64,000 nucleotides of DNA from Isoetes taiwanensis (taxonomy: Eukaryota > Streptophyta > Lycopodiopsida > Isoetales > Isoetaceae): contig JAJEKV010000114.1 in the NCBI GenBank assembly GCA_021234155.1, positions 507,654 through 571,653 on the forward strand, read 5' to 3'. The position numbers and the translations under genes are program-made. Positions 1-11,124 of the stretch are shown here, piece by piece (position 1 is the first letter of the stretch; each line of letters opens with the position of its first letter). The notes beneath the pieces are model-generated. The model was not told the origin of the DNA and did no database searches. It worked only from the letters and a program-made list of their open reading frames with translations.

Positions 1-1300
1 GGAAGCTGCCGCCAGCGAAAACCACCAGCGCCACCGACGCAGATCATTCGGAAGATGCTTCGCGGAGAGGCTCGCAAGAGGGGATCGCTCGCCGGACGAA
101 GAGCAAGACACCTCCGATTTGATCGATGTCTTCAACCAGGTGGAGGACGAGGCCACATCACCAAACTCCATGGACGCTATTTGTGACGAGGGAGGTGTAT
201 GAAGAAATAGAGCCGGAGATCCGACAAACAGAACAAGCAGATGAGCAAGGACAGTTTGGAGCCGCCGAGGTAGCAGACCTTAGAAGATTCATCAGAAATA
301 CGAAAATGGCAGAAGAGAAGGGAGGACAAAAAGAGGAAAAGGAAAGAAGAGGAACAAAAGCCAGAAGAAAAGAAGAAAGTTTAAAGGGAAGTTCGTGGCT
401 GGCATAAGGAGAACAAAGGACTGCCCGGCCAAGGAAGAGGCCGAACCCCAACATTATCATCAAGGAGCAAGAACCCCGATTTAAACCCCCAAACCCTTCC
501 GACGACTCTTTCCGATGGGGACTTCAACCCTAACGCCGCAGTGGAAGCTCTTCCAAGAACCTGTGTGACGAAAGCAAGAAGTACCCGAGCAGCAAGACCT
601 GAAAGCAACCCCAAGAAGACCAAGTGCAGAAGCCCCCCGAAAATAACCCCGCATGGGATAGAAAGAAGTAAACCACGACCACGAGTTTCCTGGGAAGCCT
701 ACACCACCGCTGTGGTGAAGATTTATGAGAGAAAGATGAGGGAGCACGAGGCCTACATGAAGAAATGGGAGGCCTATAACAAATATTATGAAGAAAAACA
801 GAGTTAAGTTCATCGAGGGAGGGCGCATCAACGAAAAGAAACCTTAAGGCCGCCACCACCGAAGCCCAAGGTTCCCAAGCCGCCACCCAGAAGAAAGCGG
901 ATAGGAAGGAGGTAGAGAGAAGAGCTGCTAAGGAGATTAGACTTCTTCCAAGCAGCCTTCGGGCCTCCTAATCCCCCGCGCCCCCCTTCTCGGCTGACAA
1001 AAGCGGAAGTTATGTGCCTATAGAACGTAACTTTAGAGTCACGCACAGGCCGCTAGCAATGCAAGAGGCGGCTGAGGCAAAGATAGTACAACATTTTGAA
1101 GATTCAACACCGCACTATCCACGCCAAGCGGGTAACCTTGATGCGACAAGACATGAGTCTTATGCGACCCGCATTAAGGGAGAACGCCTTTAGAAACTTT
1201 TTGTTGTAAATAATTAAAAATTTTGTAATATAGAGCAATTTTGTCTACTTTGATGACATAAACTTGAGTAATTAGAGCAAATTAATAAGTTTTAGCTTTT
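1..1300 (+). pseudogene. Unclassified charged ORF remnants, possibly retroelement gag-like
   Basis: Two short plus-strand ORFs (126-407, 93 aa; 541-807, 88 aa) are rich in Lys, Arg and Glu. The second ends in a helical stretch with a repeated Trp-Glu-Ala-Tyr motif (WEAYTTAV, then WEAYNKYYEE). I recognise no family. Hydrophilic, highly charged ORFs like these are common in decayed gag or accessory regions of plant LTR retrotransposons, but that is inference. From 1180 to 1330 the DNA is AT-rich with no ORF. Confidence 0.25.
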
Positions 1301-1329
1301 ATTTCAAGAAAATAGGACATTTGGGAGCC

Positions 1330-2050
1330 GAGACATGATGTTCACAGCTCCTACCGTCAAAAACAAAAGTTAGATTGAAGCGCAGGCTAAGCCGTGAGAC
1401 CTCGCCAAACTTGACCAAAACGACTCCAAATCGACCAAATAAGGGTCGATTCTCGCCTAATTTGATGAGCCCATCACCCTTACACCATTAGTTTACCCAA
1501 ATTGGACACCTTTAATCAAAATGGGACTGATGTTCACATACCGTCGCAAAACAAAAGTTAGGATTGAAGCGAGGCAAAGTCGTGAGACCTCTTACCAATT
1601 CTTCACCGTGACTTGTTAAAGTCACCTTCAACTCATCAAGATAGCATCTTTTAGGTAACCTAGCCTTGTTCAAGCATCTCCTATAGTCCTCAAACTCCTA
1701 TTTTGACCTCAGATAGGCTAGAATTACCCAACCCTAGGAAATTTTCAAGTCATCCAAAAATTAGGGTTTTCCCCTTTTCTATAAATAGACCCTCACTTCT
1801 CGAGATAGCACCCTACAAATCGCCTCCCGCCCTTCTAGCCGATTTCCCAACTCCCCGAGGCTCTTGCAACCGTTTGTTACCCTCTTTCGCAATTAATCAA
1901 TGGCAACTTCTGATTTCCGGAGATGGTGGCCGCCGCCCGGCCATGCCGCCGAGGCCGACGCCGACCAAATCTTCCGTGATCTTCAGAAGGAGGTAGACGC
2001 CCAAGCAACCTTGCACGCTGAATCCCAATTTTATAGTAGAGTCCTCGACC
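1330..2050 (+). repeat. Promoter-like repeat block with two TTCACA...GTGAGACC modules
   Basis: Two related modules begin at about 1340 and 1531 (TGATGTTCACA...) and end in GTGAGACCTC at about 1396 and 1583. The same arrangement recurs at 18270-18490, including the flanking words CTCCAAATCGACCAAATAAGGG and CCCAAATTGGACA, so this is one repeat family present at two sites in the window. The block is followed by a TATA box, which suggests an LTR U3 or other retroelement promoter. The ends of the full repeat could not be defined. Confidence 0.45.
1780..1787 (+). promoter_or_regulatory. TATA box (TATAAATA)
   Basis: CTATAAATAG lies downstream of the repeated modules and about 30 bases upstream of a CA-rich, pyrimidine-rich stretch suited to transcription start. 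This matches a plant core promoter. The equivalent place in the second copy (about 18672) reads TTTGTAAATAG. Confidence 0.45.
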
Positions 2051-2089
2051 GAAGTTTCAAGCTAGGGTAGAACCAGCTAGTGCAACTCC

Positions 2090-3440
2090 CCTTGTGTAGG
2101 ATATTTTGTTCCTAGACAGCCCCTCGCAGTAAAGATTAGACGATGTCCCTAACATCGCCAAATACCTCACAAACAAAGCGCACCGCGACACCGAGCCAAT
2201 GGTCCTAACTGGCCAACAGACCAAGTACTTTCTTTCAACACCGCCCGGCAATCTTTCTCACCCACCGTGCGAGAACATCGTGGGGAAACCTCCATTCCCC
2301 CATGGACGAGATCCATTAGCCGTGAAAGCAAAAGAACAACGGCTCCTCGCCGCACGCAAACAGAGCGTGAAGGAAGGAAGAAGACTCTGATGAACAGAAC
2401 TGAGGAGGAGGAAGAAGATGTTGAGCTCGACTCCAGCAGAGGAGCAAATGACATGTTTGAGCGAGAGTGGCAAGACGAGAAAAGAAGCCTACAGACTCTC
2501 GTGAGTCGCGCCACCCCCCAAGTTAGGCATCACAAGCCTAGCTCCCATTATAATCAAGGTGAGGAGTTTCTCGCCCTAAGCAACATTCAAAACCTCCGGA
2601 GTGTGGAAAGGGAGTACCGACCTGAAGAGTTGCCGCACCAACTCCTCAAGAATGACTTGGACGACTTCATCGTCCGAGGAGAGTCCGACTTCCCCTCCAA
2701 GTAAGGGAAGCCGACACTTACATGGGAGAGTTTACCTCCGACATCCAAGCCTACAAAGAACATCGCATCATGGAGGCGCATAAGGCCGAGAACAAGCTAC
2801 CGACGGAGGAAGAGTTCCTTGCTCTCCAGAACAGATGGGGATCCGTTATGCGACCTCAAACATCCTAACGGCAAGCTCGGCCCGCAGCACCTCCCGGGAT
2901 AGGACAGCGATTCTGACCTCGGGAGGGCTTCAAAGAATCACCAATGACTACTGTGGAGCTCACCACGGTGGAGGTTGATGATTTGAAGCGCATACCTCCA
3001 GCTGGATACCGAGTGGCCGAGGACCCATCTCGCAAAACCATGTGTCACTACGCTTATTACCGCCATTGCCGATGGATGGAAGAATAGCGGTTATCCACCG
3101 CAAATTCACCCCCAGAGGCGCAGGAAGGAGTATCGCCGCTGATTGCACTCGTGATTCTGGGCATGCACGGCTCCCCCTTAACACCGAAAGTATGCAATCC
3201 TCGTGAAAAGAGCGGTAGCACTCGACGCCTTCGACTTCGCCATACCTTACAGCGGCAGCAAGATCGTTTGGGTGATGCTAAAGCCTTATACCTCCCATCG
3301 CTATAATAGAAGATTTAGCAAGAGCATTACAGGTGGATCTCCCACCAATGTTCTTAGGAACTTGGGCCATTCAAGGGGAACAGCTCAAGTGAAAAAGTTC
3401 CCGGAGGATAATCCATCTTACCCAAGATCAACGTAAATGA
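2090..3440 (+). pseudogene. Decayed, acidic/charged ORF region, possible gag or leader of chromovirus A
   Basis: The longest open stretch is 2267-2704 (145 aa), hydrophilic, with an acidic run (EEEEEDVELD) and no recognised domain. The same general character continues in shifted frames to 3436, where ORF 3203-3436 is Ser/Arg-rich. Several frameshifts and stops break it. It lies upstream of the gag and protease of chromovirus A in the same orientation, so it may be a gag or 5' leader, or part of a separate non-autonomous element. From 3441 to 3600 there is only AT-rich sequence. Confidence 0.25.
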
Positions 3441-3604
3441 TTAGCAAGAGTTGCAAGTTCTTGTATTAGTGTAATATAAAATATAAATATAACATTCTCT
3501 TGCACTATAAATGTTTTTGTGATATATTTTGTGTCCCTCAACCATGCCAACAAACATAAATAAAGCAAGAAAGCAAGGAAAACTAACCATGTAGATATGA
3601 ACCA

Positions 3605-4855
3605 CTTGTGTATGCAGCTAGAGGCCCGAGCGCCAGAGAATCCATTAACCGCTGGAACTTGCTGGGGAACAGAGCCCGCAAAGTGCCACGCCTCGGCAAG
3701 AAACCTCGCTTTGAAGAATTTGGACAAATGACCCCTTTAAGAAGAAATATCGCAAATGAGGACGGACCTCGAAAGCGAGATAAAGGCTTTGCTAGCCGCA
3801 CGCTGTGAGCAGTGTTCGTAGGTAACGCCAACCGCCGCAAGCATCCGCTCGGAGAACGTAGAGACAAGAAGAGGAGCAAGAGAGGAAGGTCCCCAAAACT
3901 GGACCGACTCAAGCTCGATTCGACCGACTCGAGGAAGAAGAAGAGCGTAACCAAGTCCGAAGCGCATTTAAAGGCAGAGGAACCACCGGAGGGATCTACA
4001 AAGGGACACAAGAACCCTCGACTACCGAAGAAAGTAGACTCGTGATTGGGAAATGTTTGGAAGGCCAGAAGCTCGAGCAATTCTCAGCGAAGAACAAGTC
4101 GTCGCATGGAAGCAAAAGAGGCTTGGCTTGACGAGATGAGTTTAATACGGCAATGCCTATGGTATGAAGGATAAGGATAAAGGCGGTGGTGGCAACAAAT
4201 AACCCGAAGGAGCAAAGACGATTTGGTGGAAGGGCTATGCCAAGGCTCATGGCTTAAGCAGGATGCTTGCATGTGTTCAAGAAGTTTGCTAAAGCCTTCA
4301 AGCCATTATGTCCCAAGAGAGCACAAGTCCAAGATGATGCAAAGAGCTTCTATGTTGCAAAGAAGGCAACAAGTCAAGACATTTAAATACACAGAGGAAT
4401 TTATGAGGCTAAGGTCAGATGTGCCAAAGTTAGGAGAGAAGCACGCAGTGGAAAGCTACATTGAAGGTCCTGAATGAGGAGATCCGCAGTTTGTAAGGGC
4501 AATAAACCCAAGAACAAAGATCGTGGTGAGTCCAAGGCAATAAGTTTGCAAGGAAACAGACCTCGTAATAGTGGGCGAGGCACAAAGATTACCAAGATAA
4601 AGGCAAGGCAAAGAAAGCGCAAACCGAGAACAAAAACCAGACCAGCCTAGAGCCCCATATAGTGGCAATCAAGGGAAGCAAAGCAGGAGAAGAAGTGTGT
4701 CCTTCAAAGACAAACAGAAGGGTCAAACTACTCCAAAGCCGCGGCGATCCTTTCGCAGCCATGCCCAAGGAGAAGAGACAGAGTGCATAGAAAAGCAGCC
4801 TTTGCTTCGTGTGTTTCCAGCCAAAGCCATAGAAAAATGAACCTGCCCATATGTC
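3605..4855 (+). pseudogene. gag remnant of chromovirus A
   Basis: The recognisable piece is around 4380-4480, reading EFMRLRSDVPKL then a GEKHAVESYIEG-like segment, which resembles the C-terminal half of the Ty3/gypsy capsid domain (retrotransposon gag). Around 4786-4850 a Cys-X2-Cys (CFVC) is followed, after a frameshift, by His-Arg-Lys, the remains of a nucleocapsid CCHC zinc knuckle. ORFs 3608-3808 and 3812-4045 upstream are Lys/Arg-rich and may be gag too. The frame is broken many times. Confidence 0.5.
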
Positions 4856-5446
4856 ATGAGTGCAAAGCCAGCAGAGTTGGGAGATTGGGACACTTTGATC
4901 GACGACGATGAGGAGGCCCGCGACTACATTCAGGGTGAGTGTCATATCTTTGCCGCAATAGATACAGAGCAAGCAGAGAGCCAGTATAAAGTAATTTCCA
5001 CAGTGGGAAAGGCCAAGGCCAAGTCATTTATAGTCCTAATAGATTCAGGAAGTAGCCATAACTTTGCATCTCCCAGAATGGTTCAAATGTTGAAGTTGAA
5101 ACCATTAAAGTCAAAGCCAAGGCCCGTTGTCTTAGCAAGTGGAGCAGTAAGGCAGACGGCAGGTAAAAGAATCAACTTTGACATCGACTTGCCGGGGATT
5201 AAGATCCAGATGGGGGCGGAGGTAATGGGCATCGGCAAGTACGACTTGATAATAGGTATGGAGTACCTTGGACCAGCAGGGGCCATTATTGATTGTGGAA
5301 AGCGGAAGGTGACCTTCCCAACACCCGACGGCAAGATCATTGAGATAACAGGTAAAGAAGTTGTTCCCATCATGCGCTGTATGTCTTCTAAACTACCGCT
5401 CAAGTGCATCAAGAGTGAGCAGTGTAGCATACATCTTCAAGCTTGA
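4856..5446 (+). pseudogene. Retropepsin (aspartic protease) domain of chromovirus A
   Basis: This 196-aa open stretch is the best-preserved part of the element. It carries the retropepsin active-site motif LIDSGSSHNF (catalytic Asp near residue 63) and the downstream flap-distal motif YDLIIGMEYLG (residues 129-139), as in Ty3/gypsy proteases that release Gag and Pol products from the polyprotein. The Met at 4856 is probably internal: the native frame would enter from gag upstream. A stop at 5444 separates it from reverse transcriptase. Confidence 0.8.
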
Positions 5447-6630
5447 GATTAGCGAGCCGAATTGGAAGGAAGCAAAGAAGACAAGATGCTCGCCAAGTTG
5501 CCGAGGCAAATAGCTAAGTTGATCACGGAGTTCCACCATCTCTTTCCGTGATGAGATCAAGCAGCTCCCTCCTTATAGGGGAGTCGAAAAGTAGATAGCA
5601 CTCGAACCAGGAACAAAGCCCACAAGCAAGGCTCCATATAGAATGACAACGCAGTAGAGTTGTCTGAGCTAAAGAAGCAAGCAGGAGCCGCCGACCTAGG
5701 TTTCATTAGACCTAGTGTCTCGCCGCTTCGAGCGCCCATTTTTTTGTCAAGAAGAAGGATGGATCTTTGAGGATGCATAGACTATAGACAGCTTGAATAA
5801 GCACACCATTAAGAACAAGTATGCGCTTCCAAGATCGATGACTTGATGGATCAGCTTCAAGGAGCAAAGATCTTCTCCAAAATTGACTTAAGGTCAGGGT
5901 TATCATCGATAAGGATAAAGGAGGAGGATATCCACAAGACCGCCTTCGTGACGCCGTGTATGGGCATTACGAAGTTCAAAGGATGCCTTTCGGCTTATCA
6001 AATGCCCCCGCAACGCTCATGAGGCTCATGAACCATATCTTCGTGGAGTTCCCCGACACCTTTGTGATTGTTTTCTTTGATGACATTTTGGTGTATAGCA
6101 GATCCCTTTGAAGAGCACGGCAACACTTGAGAGAAGGGTGCTAGAGAAGTTGAGAAGACACCAGTTGCCAAGTTGTCGGCGCCACTTCGCCGAATGCAGA
6201 AGGTGGAATACCTTGGTCATGTGATCTCTAAGGCATCTCGACGGACCCCGCCAAGATTGAAGCAGTGATTCGCTGGGCCGGGCACCAAGAATGTGCACGA
6301 GGTCAAGTTTTCTGGCCTAGCAGTGGTACTACAGAAGTTCAGAAAGAACTTTGTTAAGATAGCAGCCCCGCTAACGCACCTAACGAGGGCGTAGAAGGTG
6401 AAAGATTGGGTAGAGCATTGGCACAAGAAAGCCCAAAAGGGGTTTGAATTGTTGAAGGAAGCTTTAACAACAGCCCCAGCCTTTAACCCCGCCGACCGGA
6501 GAAGGATAAGCTTGTAGCAACAGATGCAGTAAGATAGCTACAGTGTGCAAAGGCTTTTATGCAAGAAGAACGGTGGTAGCGATGATTCCGTGAAGATGAA
6601 CGACGCCGAGACGCCACCCAACGCACGCAT
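5447..6630 (+). pseudogene. Reverse transcriptase domain of chromovirus A
   Basis: Fragments in several frames give the RT order: a [11 protein letters not shown] segment near 5870, a segment with MPFGLSNAP-type wording near 5990, and the catalytic box FFDDILVYS with FDD at 6076-6084. The Tyr of the common YxDD box is replaced by Phe, as is frequent in plant chromoviruses. RT copies genomic RNA into DNA in the virus-like particle. At least several frameshifts and in-frame stops interrupt it, so no product is expected. Confidence 0.75.
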
Positions 6631-6636
6631 CAAGAG

Positions 6637-6900
6637 TTGCTTGCGCTTGTCGTGGCATTAAGAATATGGAGGCACTATCTCTTGGGAAGGAAGTTCCAAT
6701 TGGATACCCACCATCGAGCCTCCAATATGTATTCACGCAACCACACCTTAATGGAGGCACGGAGATGGATGGAGTTCCTCGAAGAATATGACTTTGATAT
6801 AGTCTACAAGCCGTGGAAGCTCAATGTGGTAGCAGATGCGCTTTCAAGGCACCCCCCGACAACTAGAGTGCATTGCAACGCATTTCAACGCTCCAAATGA
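6637..6900 (+). pseudogene. RNase H C-terminal part of chromovirus A
   Basis: The frame contains LALVVALRIWRHYLLG, then WMEFLEEYDFDIVYKP and NVVADALSRHP, the standard end of the Ty3/gypsy RNase H domain, which degrades the RNA strand during reverse transcription. It is homologous to the piece at 52856-53110 of element D. The N-terminal part, upstream of 6637, is scattered in other frames. Confidence 0.8.
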
Positions 6901-7730
6901 CTTTGGTAAGAAGATTGAAGAGTCCTTGCCAACGGATGTGGATTTCGTGGAAGTATGGGCAAGCTCTCTAAGGAGGCTAGAACAGATAAAGAGCGGGAGG
7001 CCTTCAAGCATTATAAAAAGGAAGGCAACCTCGTTATACCATAAGAACAAGTTGTGCGCACCAATCATCGTGTAAGGAAGTTGATCCTCCATGACACTAA
7101 TAAACAGCCCAATAGCTGGGCCGCGGGATTCATGAAAACATATTTCAAAGCGCGCGCAGCAGCCTATTATTGGCCGTGAATGAAGAAGCAAATAGCTCGC
7201 TACATCAAAGAATGTCACCTATGCCGCCAGACGAGGCGAGCAGCTTCAATTCCGTGGGCATTAGAGCCATTAGCTGTGCCAAACGCTAAGTGGGAGGTCA
7301 TCAAAGATGGATTTCATCACAGACTCCCAAGAACGGCCAGAGGCAAGGATGCCTTGATGGTAGTGGATCGCATAAGTTGTCAAAGATGGCACATTTTGTG
7401 CCTTGCGTGACCACGATACAAATTTTATGGATACAAAGAAAGCTCTTCACCAAAGAGATCTTCGTGCTTCATGGCATGCCAAGGGAGATTATCTCCCACA
7501 GAGATCCGGTTCATGAGTGCCTTTTGGCAAGACCTCTTTGCGATTTATTCAGACCAAGCTATCCATGAGCACGGGCGTGATCATCCTCGACGGATGGCCA
7601 AACGAGCTTTTAACCAACAGATCTTAGAAGACATGCTACTTAAACTATGTCCGAATAAGCAAAGTATGTGGAAGAATTCATTCACTTGGTGGAGTTTGCA
7701 TACAATAGCACCAAGGTGAATCGCCCCAAA
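6901..7730 (+). pseudogene. Integrase zinc-binding and core domains of chromovirus A
   Basis: KKQIARYIKECHLCRQT (7183-7235) is the Cys pair of the HHCC zinc-binding domain. Core-domain fragments follow: PNAKWEVI near 7280, SKMAHFVPC near 7380, and a GMPREIISHRDP-like segment near 7475 in which the expected Asp of the catalytic motif reads His. AYNSTK-like wording follows at about 7700. The core is broken by frameshifts. The better copy is in element D (53145-54146). Confidence 0.75.
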
Positions 7731-8350
7731 TGTCGCCATTTATGATCAATTATGGCTATCGCTGTTTAACTCCGCATTACACTTGGCACAACCCCCGTCA
7801 AAAGTAGAAGTTTCAGCCAGATGTTGGCCGATATGCGCAAACTCGTGGAAGAAGTTCGAGGTTATCCGCTAGCAAAGAAGAAGTCGTCAAGAGCATCGCC
7901 GACAAGCATCGAACGGTAAGAGAGTTCAAAGTTGGAGATGATGTTTGGCTCAAGATCAAGGTAAAGCAGCGGCTCAGGATTGGGAATTGCAAGAAGCTTG
8001 CTCCAAGGTGGGTCTGACCCTTCCGTAATAATCAAGAGAGTAGGTAATCAATCCTACAAGTTGGAATTGCCAAAGACACCTAAAGATTCATAAGGTCTTC
8101 CACGTGAGTTTGTTGAAGAAGCATACTCCAAACCCGCATTTAAGTCTTGGACACTCCAACGCTGTTGGAAATGACGGAGGAGCAGCTGGAAATAATTCCG
8201 TAAATGATTCTTGATAAAGCTTTTAAGAAGACAAGGAGGTCGGAATTCCTCCAAAGATTTGGTCAAGTGGAAACACTTACCGCTGGAAGACGCCACGCGG
8301 GTACTTAAGAAAGATTTAGTAAAGCAAAGACCCACAATTTATGGAGCAAT
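7731..8350 (+). pseudogene. Integrase C-terminus and chromodomain remnant of chromovirus A
   Basis: Segments near 7925-8110 (FKVGDDVWLKIKVKQ, then a segment ending VFHVSLLKKHTP) are the integrase C-terminal GPY/F-type region. At about 8250-8290 the words LVKWKHLPLEDAT mark a chromodomain, the histone-binding module that targets chromoviruses to heterochromatin. The reading frame shifts between these parts. Confidence 0.7.
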
Positions 8351-9274
8351 GGGACGGGCAAGGTCATCTCAAGAAATCGCCGTGCATGTCGATTTGTGTA
8401 GGTTAATTCTTGTATAGATTAATCCACGATGCAACCTATGCTTGGTATGGGTCGCATGCGTTGTCACCGATGATGGGACCACTACGGTGATCTCTAGGGC
8501 GGTGTAATGTCAATGTAGGCATGACCGCCGTTTTCCGCTTTTGGGCGAGTGGAAGGTAGATTAGAAAGTCTACTGGGGTCTCATCTAAGTAGACGACCTC
8601 GAGAGAAAAGAGGTCATTAAGGAATGCATTGATAGGGAAAGCACCTTTAGCCCCATATATGTTTTGATAGGAGGAATCCATCCTTCACGCCCCCACGCGA
8701 GAAGGATATCCTCCACGCTGGGCAACTAGAGGTGTAGGCATGAGTGGCATATAGGCATATAGGGGGCCGCCTCCACTGGCCATTATGGAAGATTCATCCT
8801 CTTCCTACGCCGGGAGATTAGCCATGCATTCATGTAGATAGGTGGGTTGGTCACCATATAACCAAAAATTTTAATTAATAATTAATGGTACTAACGTAGT
8901 GTCGACCTGCAGGCCAGTAGAGCGCTCCGGAGGGCAAGGAGGTCGAGCTACGAAGACTTGCAACACAAGTTTTGTTGGAATGTGTTGCAAGGAATGAAGA
9001 GTACCTCGGACAATAATTATAGATATGAAATGTTGAAATTTTGTCTAACTTAACATAGTGAATAACTTGTTAATGGTGTTATGAATTGATAAGTATTCCA
9101 TAATATAATGACGTAATAATGTTCTAAAAATAATTACCTTAGAGTAATCGTGGATAAATGTATAAAGATTATATTGTAGGCATCACGCTGATCGCAGTGT
9201 TGCGTGTTAGAAGATCCCAAGGTGGGGGAGACCCACGACGCCATGGACAATCATCATTTCAAGGGTGGGGAGAA
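8351..9274 (+). other. 3' untranslated region of chromovirus A, ending in a polypurine tract
   Basis: There is no ORF of note here. The stretch is homologous to 31305-32505 and, in its first half, to 54680-55080, so it is a conserved non-coding part of this family. It holds two hairpin-forming sites (about 8573-8614 decayed; 8957-8991 strong). It ends in the purine run AAGGGTGGGGAGAA (9261-9274), which primes plus-strand synthesis directly before the LTR. Confidence 0.7.
8957..8991 (+). repeat. Conserved hairpin in 3' untranslated region
   Basis: CTTGCAACACA and TGTGTTGCAAG form a perfect 11-bp stem with a 13-base loop. The same hairpin occurs at 32176-32210 (perfect) and 31893-31927 (one arm altered) in the related sequence, at the same distance pattern from the LTR. 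Confidence 0.65.
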
Positions 9275-10834
9275 TGTGACGTTCCAAAGACAAGATACGC
9301 CCCGTGGGCGTACATTGTACCGCCACGCCACGCCGCGACACGCCACCCCATTGACGGTACGCCAACGATAGCCAGTAAGTAGCCCTAGGGGGCAACTTAC
9401 TAGGAGTGTTCATATATTATTAATGTGCACATGTGCACATTAATGAGGGCACACCTTTCCATGTTGGCATATTTTGCCACCTAGCCACTAAAGGCAAGTG
9501 GGGCCTTTCCAATTATCCCACATGCCAAATTGGGTAATTGGAAACCCTAGCCTAAACCCCCATGTCTATTTAGGGTAGGAAAACCCTAGCTTGCTAGTTT
9601 CGGCCCTTAGGGTTTTAGAGCTCGGGCTTTGGCTGCCCCAGAGCCAAAACCGCCTCCCGTGACGCCTGCCGTAATTGCACCATCGGTTTCAATTCGATCA
9701 GCCGTGCCAGATGGTTGAACTGGTCGGGGAGGAGCCACTCAAGGATCAGGTATTTGGTCAATTTAATAGCTTAAACCGCCTTCTAGTCATAGAATCAAGA
9801 GGGTTTAGACTATTAAATTGCCCATAGTAGCTATCTAGATCTTAGATCTGGGACACTAACTAAAGAACCTAACTCTATGATATAGATTAGATCTAGTTCT
9901 TTAGCTCTTCCGTGATATATTTGGATGATGTATTTACGTGAACTCCTTGTATTGGGAAGGGGGTAGAGGCCCTAAAGCTTGTAGTTGATGCTCCTAGAGT
10001 AGCCTCTCTAGCACACCTGTAGATTCGCCTCAGGTACAAGAGCCACACCGGGTTGTGGGTGAAGGGGCCAGATCGCTAAGAAGGAGATTCATGTCCCGAC
10101 TCTTGAATCGATCCCCCGGTGTGTAAAGCCTACGGGATCATTGTGACTAGGGTCTGATGGCTTACCACCGAGTGTGGTAAGGCATGGGCTCACACCGCGT
10201 GAAGTGGTGTACACTTTCCAAAGGTTCACTTAATACGGCAAAGGGCCCTCTAGTCACCTTTGAGTTAGCATGTAGATCTCTCGAGGGAGTGATCCCTACC
10301 GCCCCATCGGAACCGGGAGGATGAGACCCAGAATAGCCCCTTCGGCTATGCATCCGTGAGGCAAGGCATAGTCCCGACACTTTTCAGCCTACTCGCGCGA
10401 AAGTGTGCACTGGAGGGGCGGATGGAGTGGACAACCTTATGCCATGTTCTTATGCCAGCCAAATCCATTGCCATGAATTCTCGTCCGAACTAACTCCGGA
10501 GACCCAAGCCGTCACCATCCTTTGAGTCCGAGCCTTGGGTAGGATCCCCTATGTGATGTGCTGATCTTTGTCTATGCAGAGATATGAGGAGGACCATCCT
10601 TCGAGATGGTCACAGATGTTGATGTATAAAGCATCGACATGTATGTTTACGCTTCCCGCAGCCTAGGTAGGCCCCGAGGAGACGGGGTAGAATGACACCT
10701 TCACTCTTCCCATCGAGACTCGTAATGGGTTCAAAAAGGATATGTGGAGGGCCTCCAGACAAGATGGAGCCGGTGTGGGGAAGAACTCCGCTTGTATACG
10801 GTGGAGTGCACCGTGATACCAGTAGGGGACGCCA
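9275..10834 (+). repeat. 3' LTR of chromovirus A (LTR copy 1)
   Basis: It starts TGTGACGTTCC immediately after the polypurine tract and ends GGGGACGCCA, giving the TG...CA ends of an LTR; length about 1560 bp. Both ends were set by comparison with the copies at 11125-17748 and 32506-34139. It has an internal deletion of roughly 120 bp relative to those copies at 9419-9444, where a 26-bp palindrome is left. No protein is encoded. Confidence 0.8.
9419..9444. repeat. Perfect 26-bp palindrome in LTR copy 1
   Basis: ATTAATGTGCAC followed by its exact complement around a central AT. In the other two LTR copies the two arms are separated by about 120 bp holding further GTGCACATT words, so the palindrome was probably made by a deletion between short repeats. 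Confidence 0.7.
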
Positions 10835-11124
10835 CGGTTTGCACAAGTGCTCCTACTCAATAGGCGGCTATGGTGATGGTCGCCTATCTTTTCCCTTTGC
10901 TCGCCAAATCCCCAGAAAAAGCGCTATGGCGATGGCAAGCTTTGATTGTTTACAAAATAAAGATGAATGGGGACATCGCTCTAGATGCCCAAGCGAACAT
11001 ACAGATCCGTCTTCCAACATGTTTTCAGGTTCCATCAAGTAAATCCGGCATGCTTGTTTATTCTGTAACCAGCATATCTCCTGTAGATGATGGGATTTGA
11101 AATAACAACATTTAGCGTTTCAGG
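10835..11124. other. Spacer between two copies of the same LTR
   Basis: 290 bp lie between the end of LTR copy 1 and the start of copy 2. The longest plus-strand ORF (10870-11100, 76 aa) has no recognised domain. This is the only clue to the original insertion site of either element. No 5-bp target duplication could be matched. Confidence 0.4.

Larger units (their letters stand above)
3600..10834 (+). mobile_element. Chromovirus A: decayed Ty3/gypsy retrotransposon with 3' LTR
   Basis: Order on the plus strand is gag remnant, retropepsin, reverse transcriptase, RNase H, integrase, chromodomain, a 3' untranslated region of about 0.9 kb, polypurine tract and 3' LTR. Pol order RT-RNase H-IN defines Ty3/gypsy, and a C-terminal chromodomain defines the chromovirus branch. 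The 5' LTR and PBS were not found, so the left boundary is approximate and the element may start earlier. Multiple frameshifts and stops make it non-functional. The LTR has two further copies in the window (11125-17748 and 32506-34139). Confidence 0.8.

Noticed and set aside
2267-2704. Host gene encoding a 145-aa acidic protein
   Set aside because: No domain, no intron signals, broken frames around it, and a position within retroelement sequence make a host gene unlikely.
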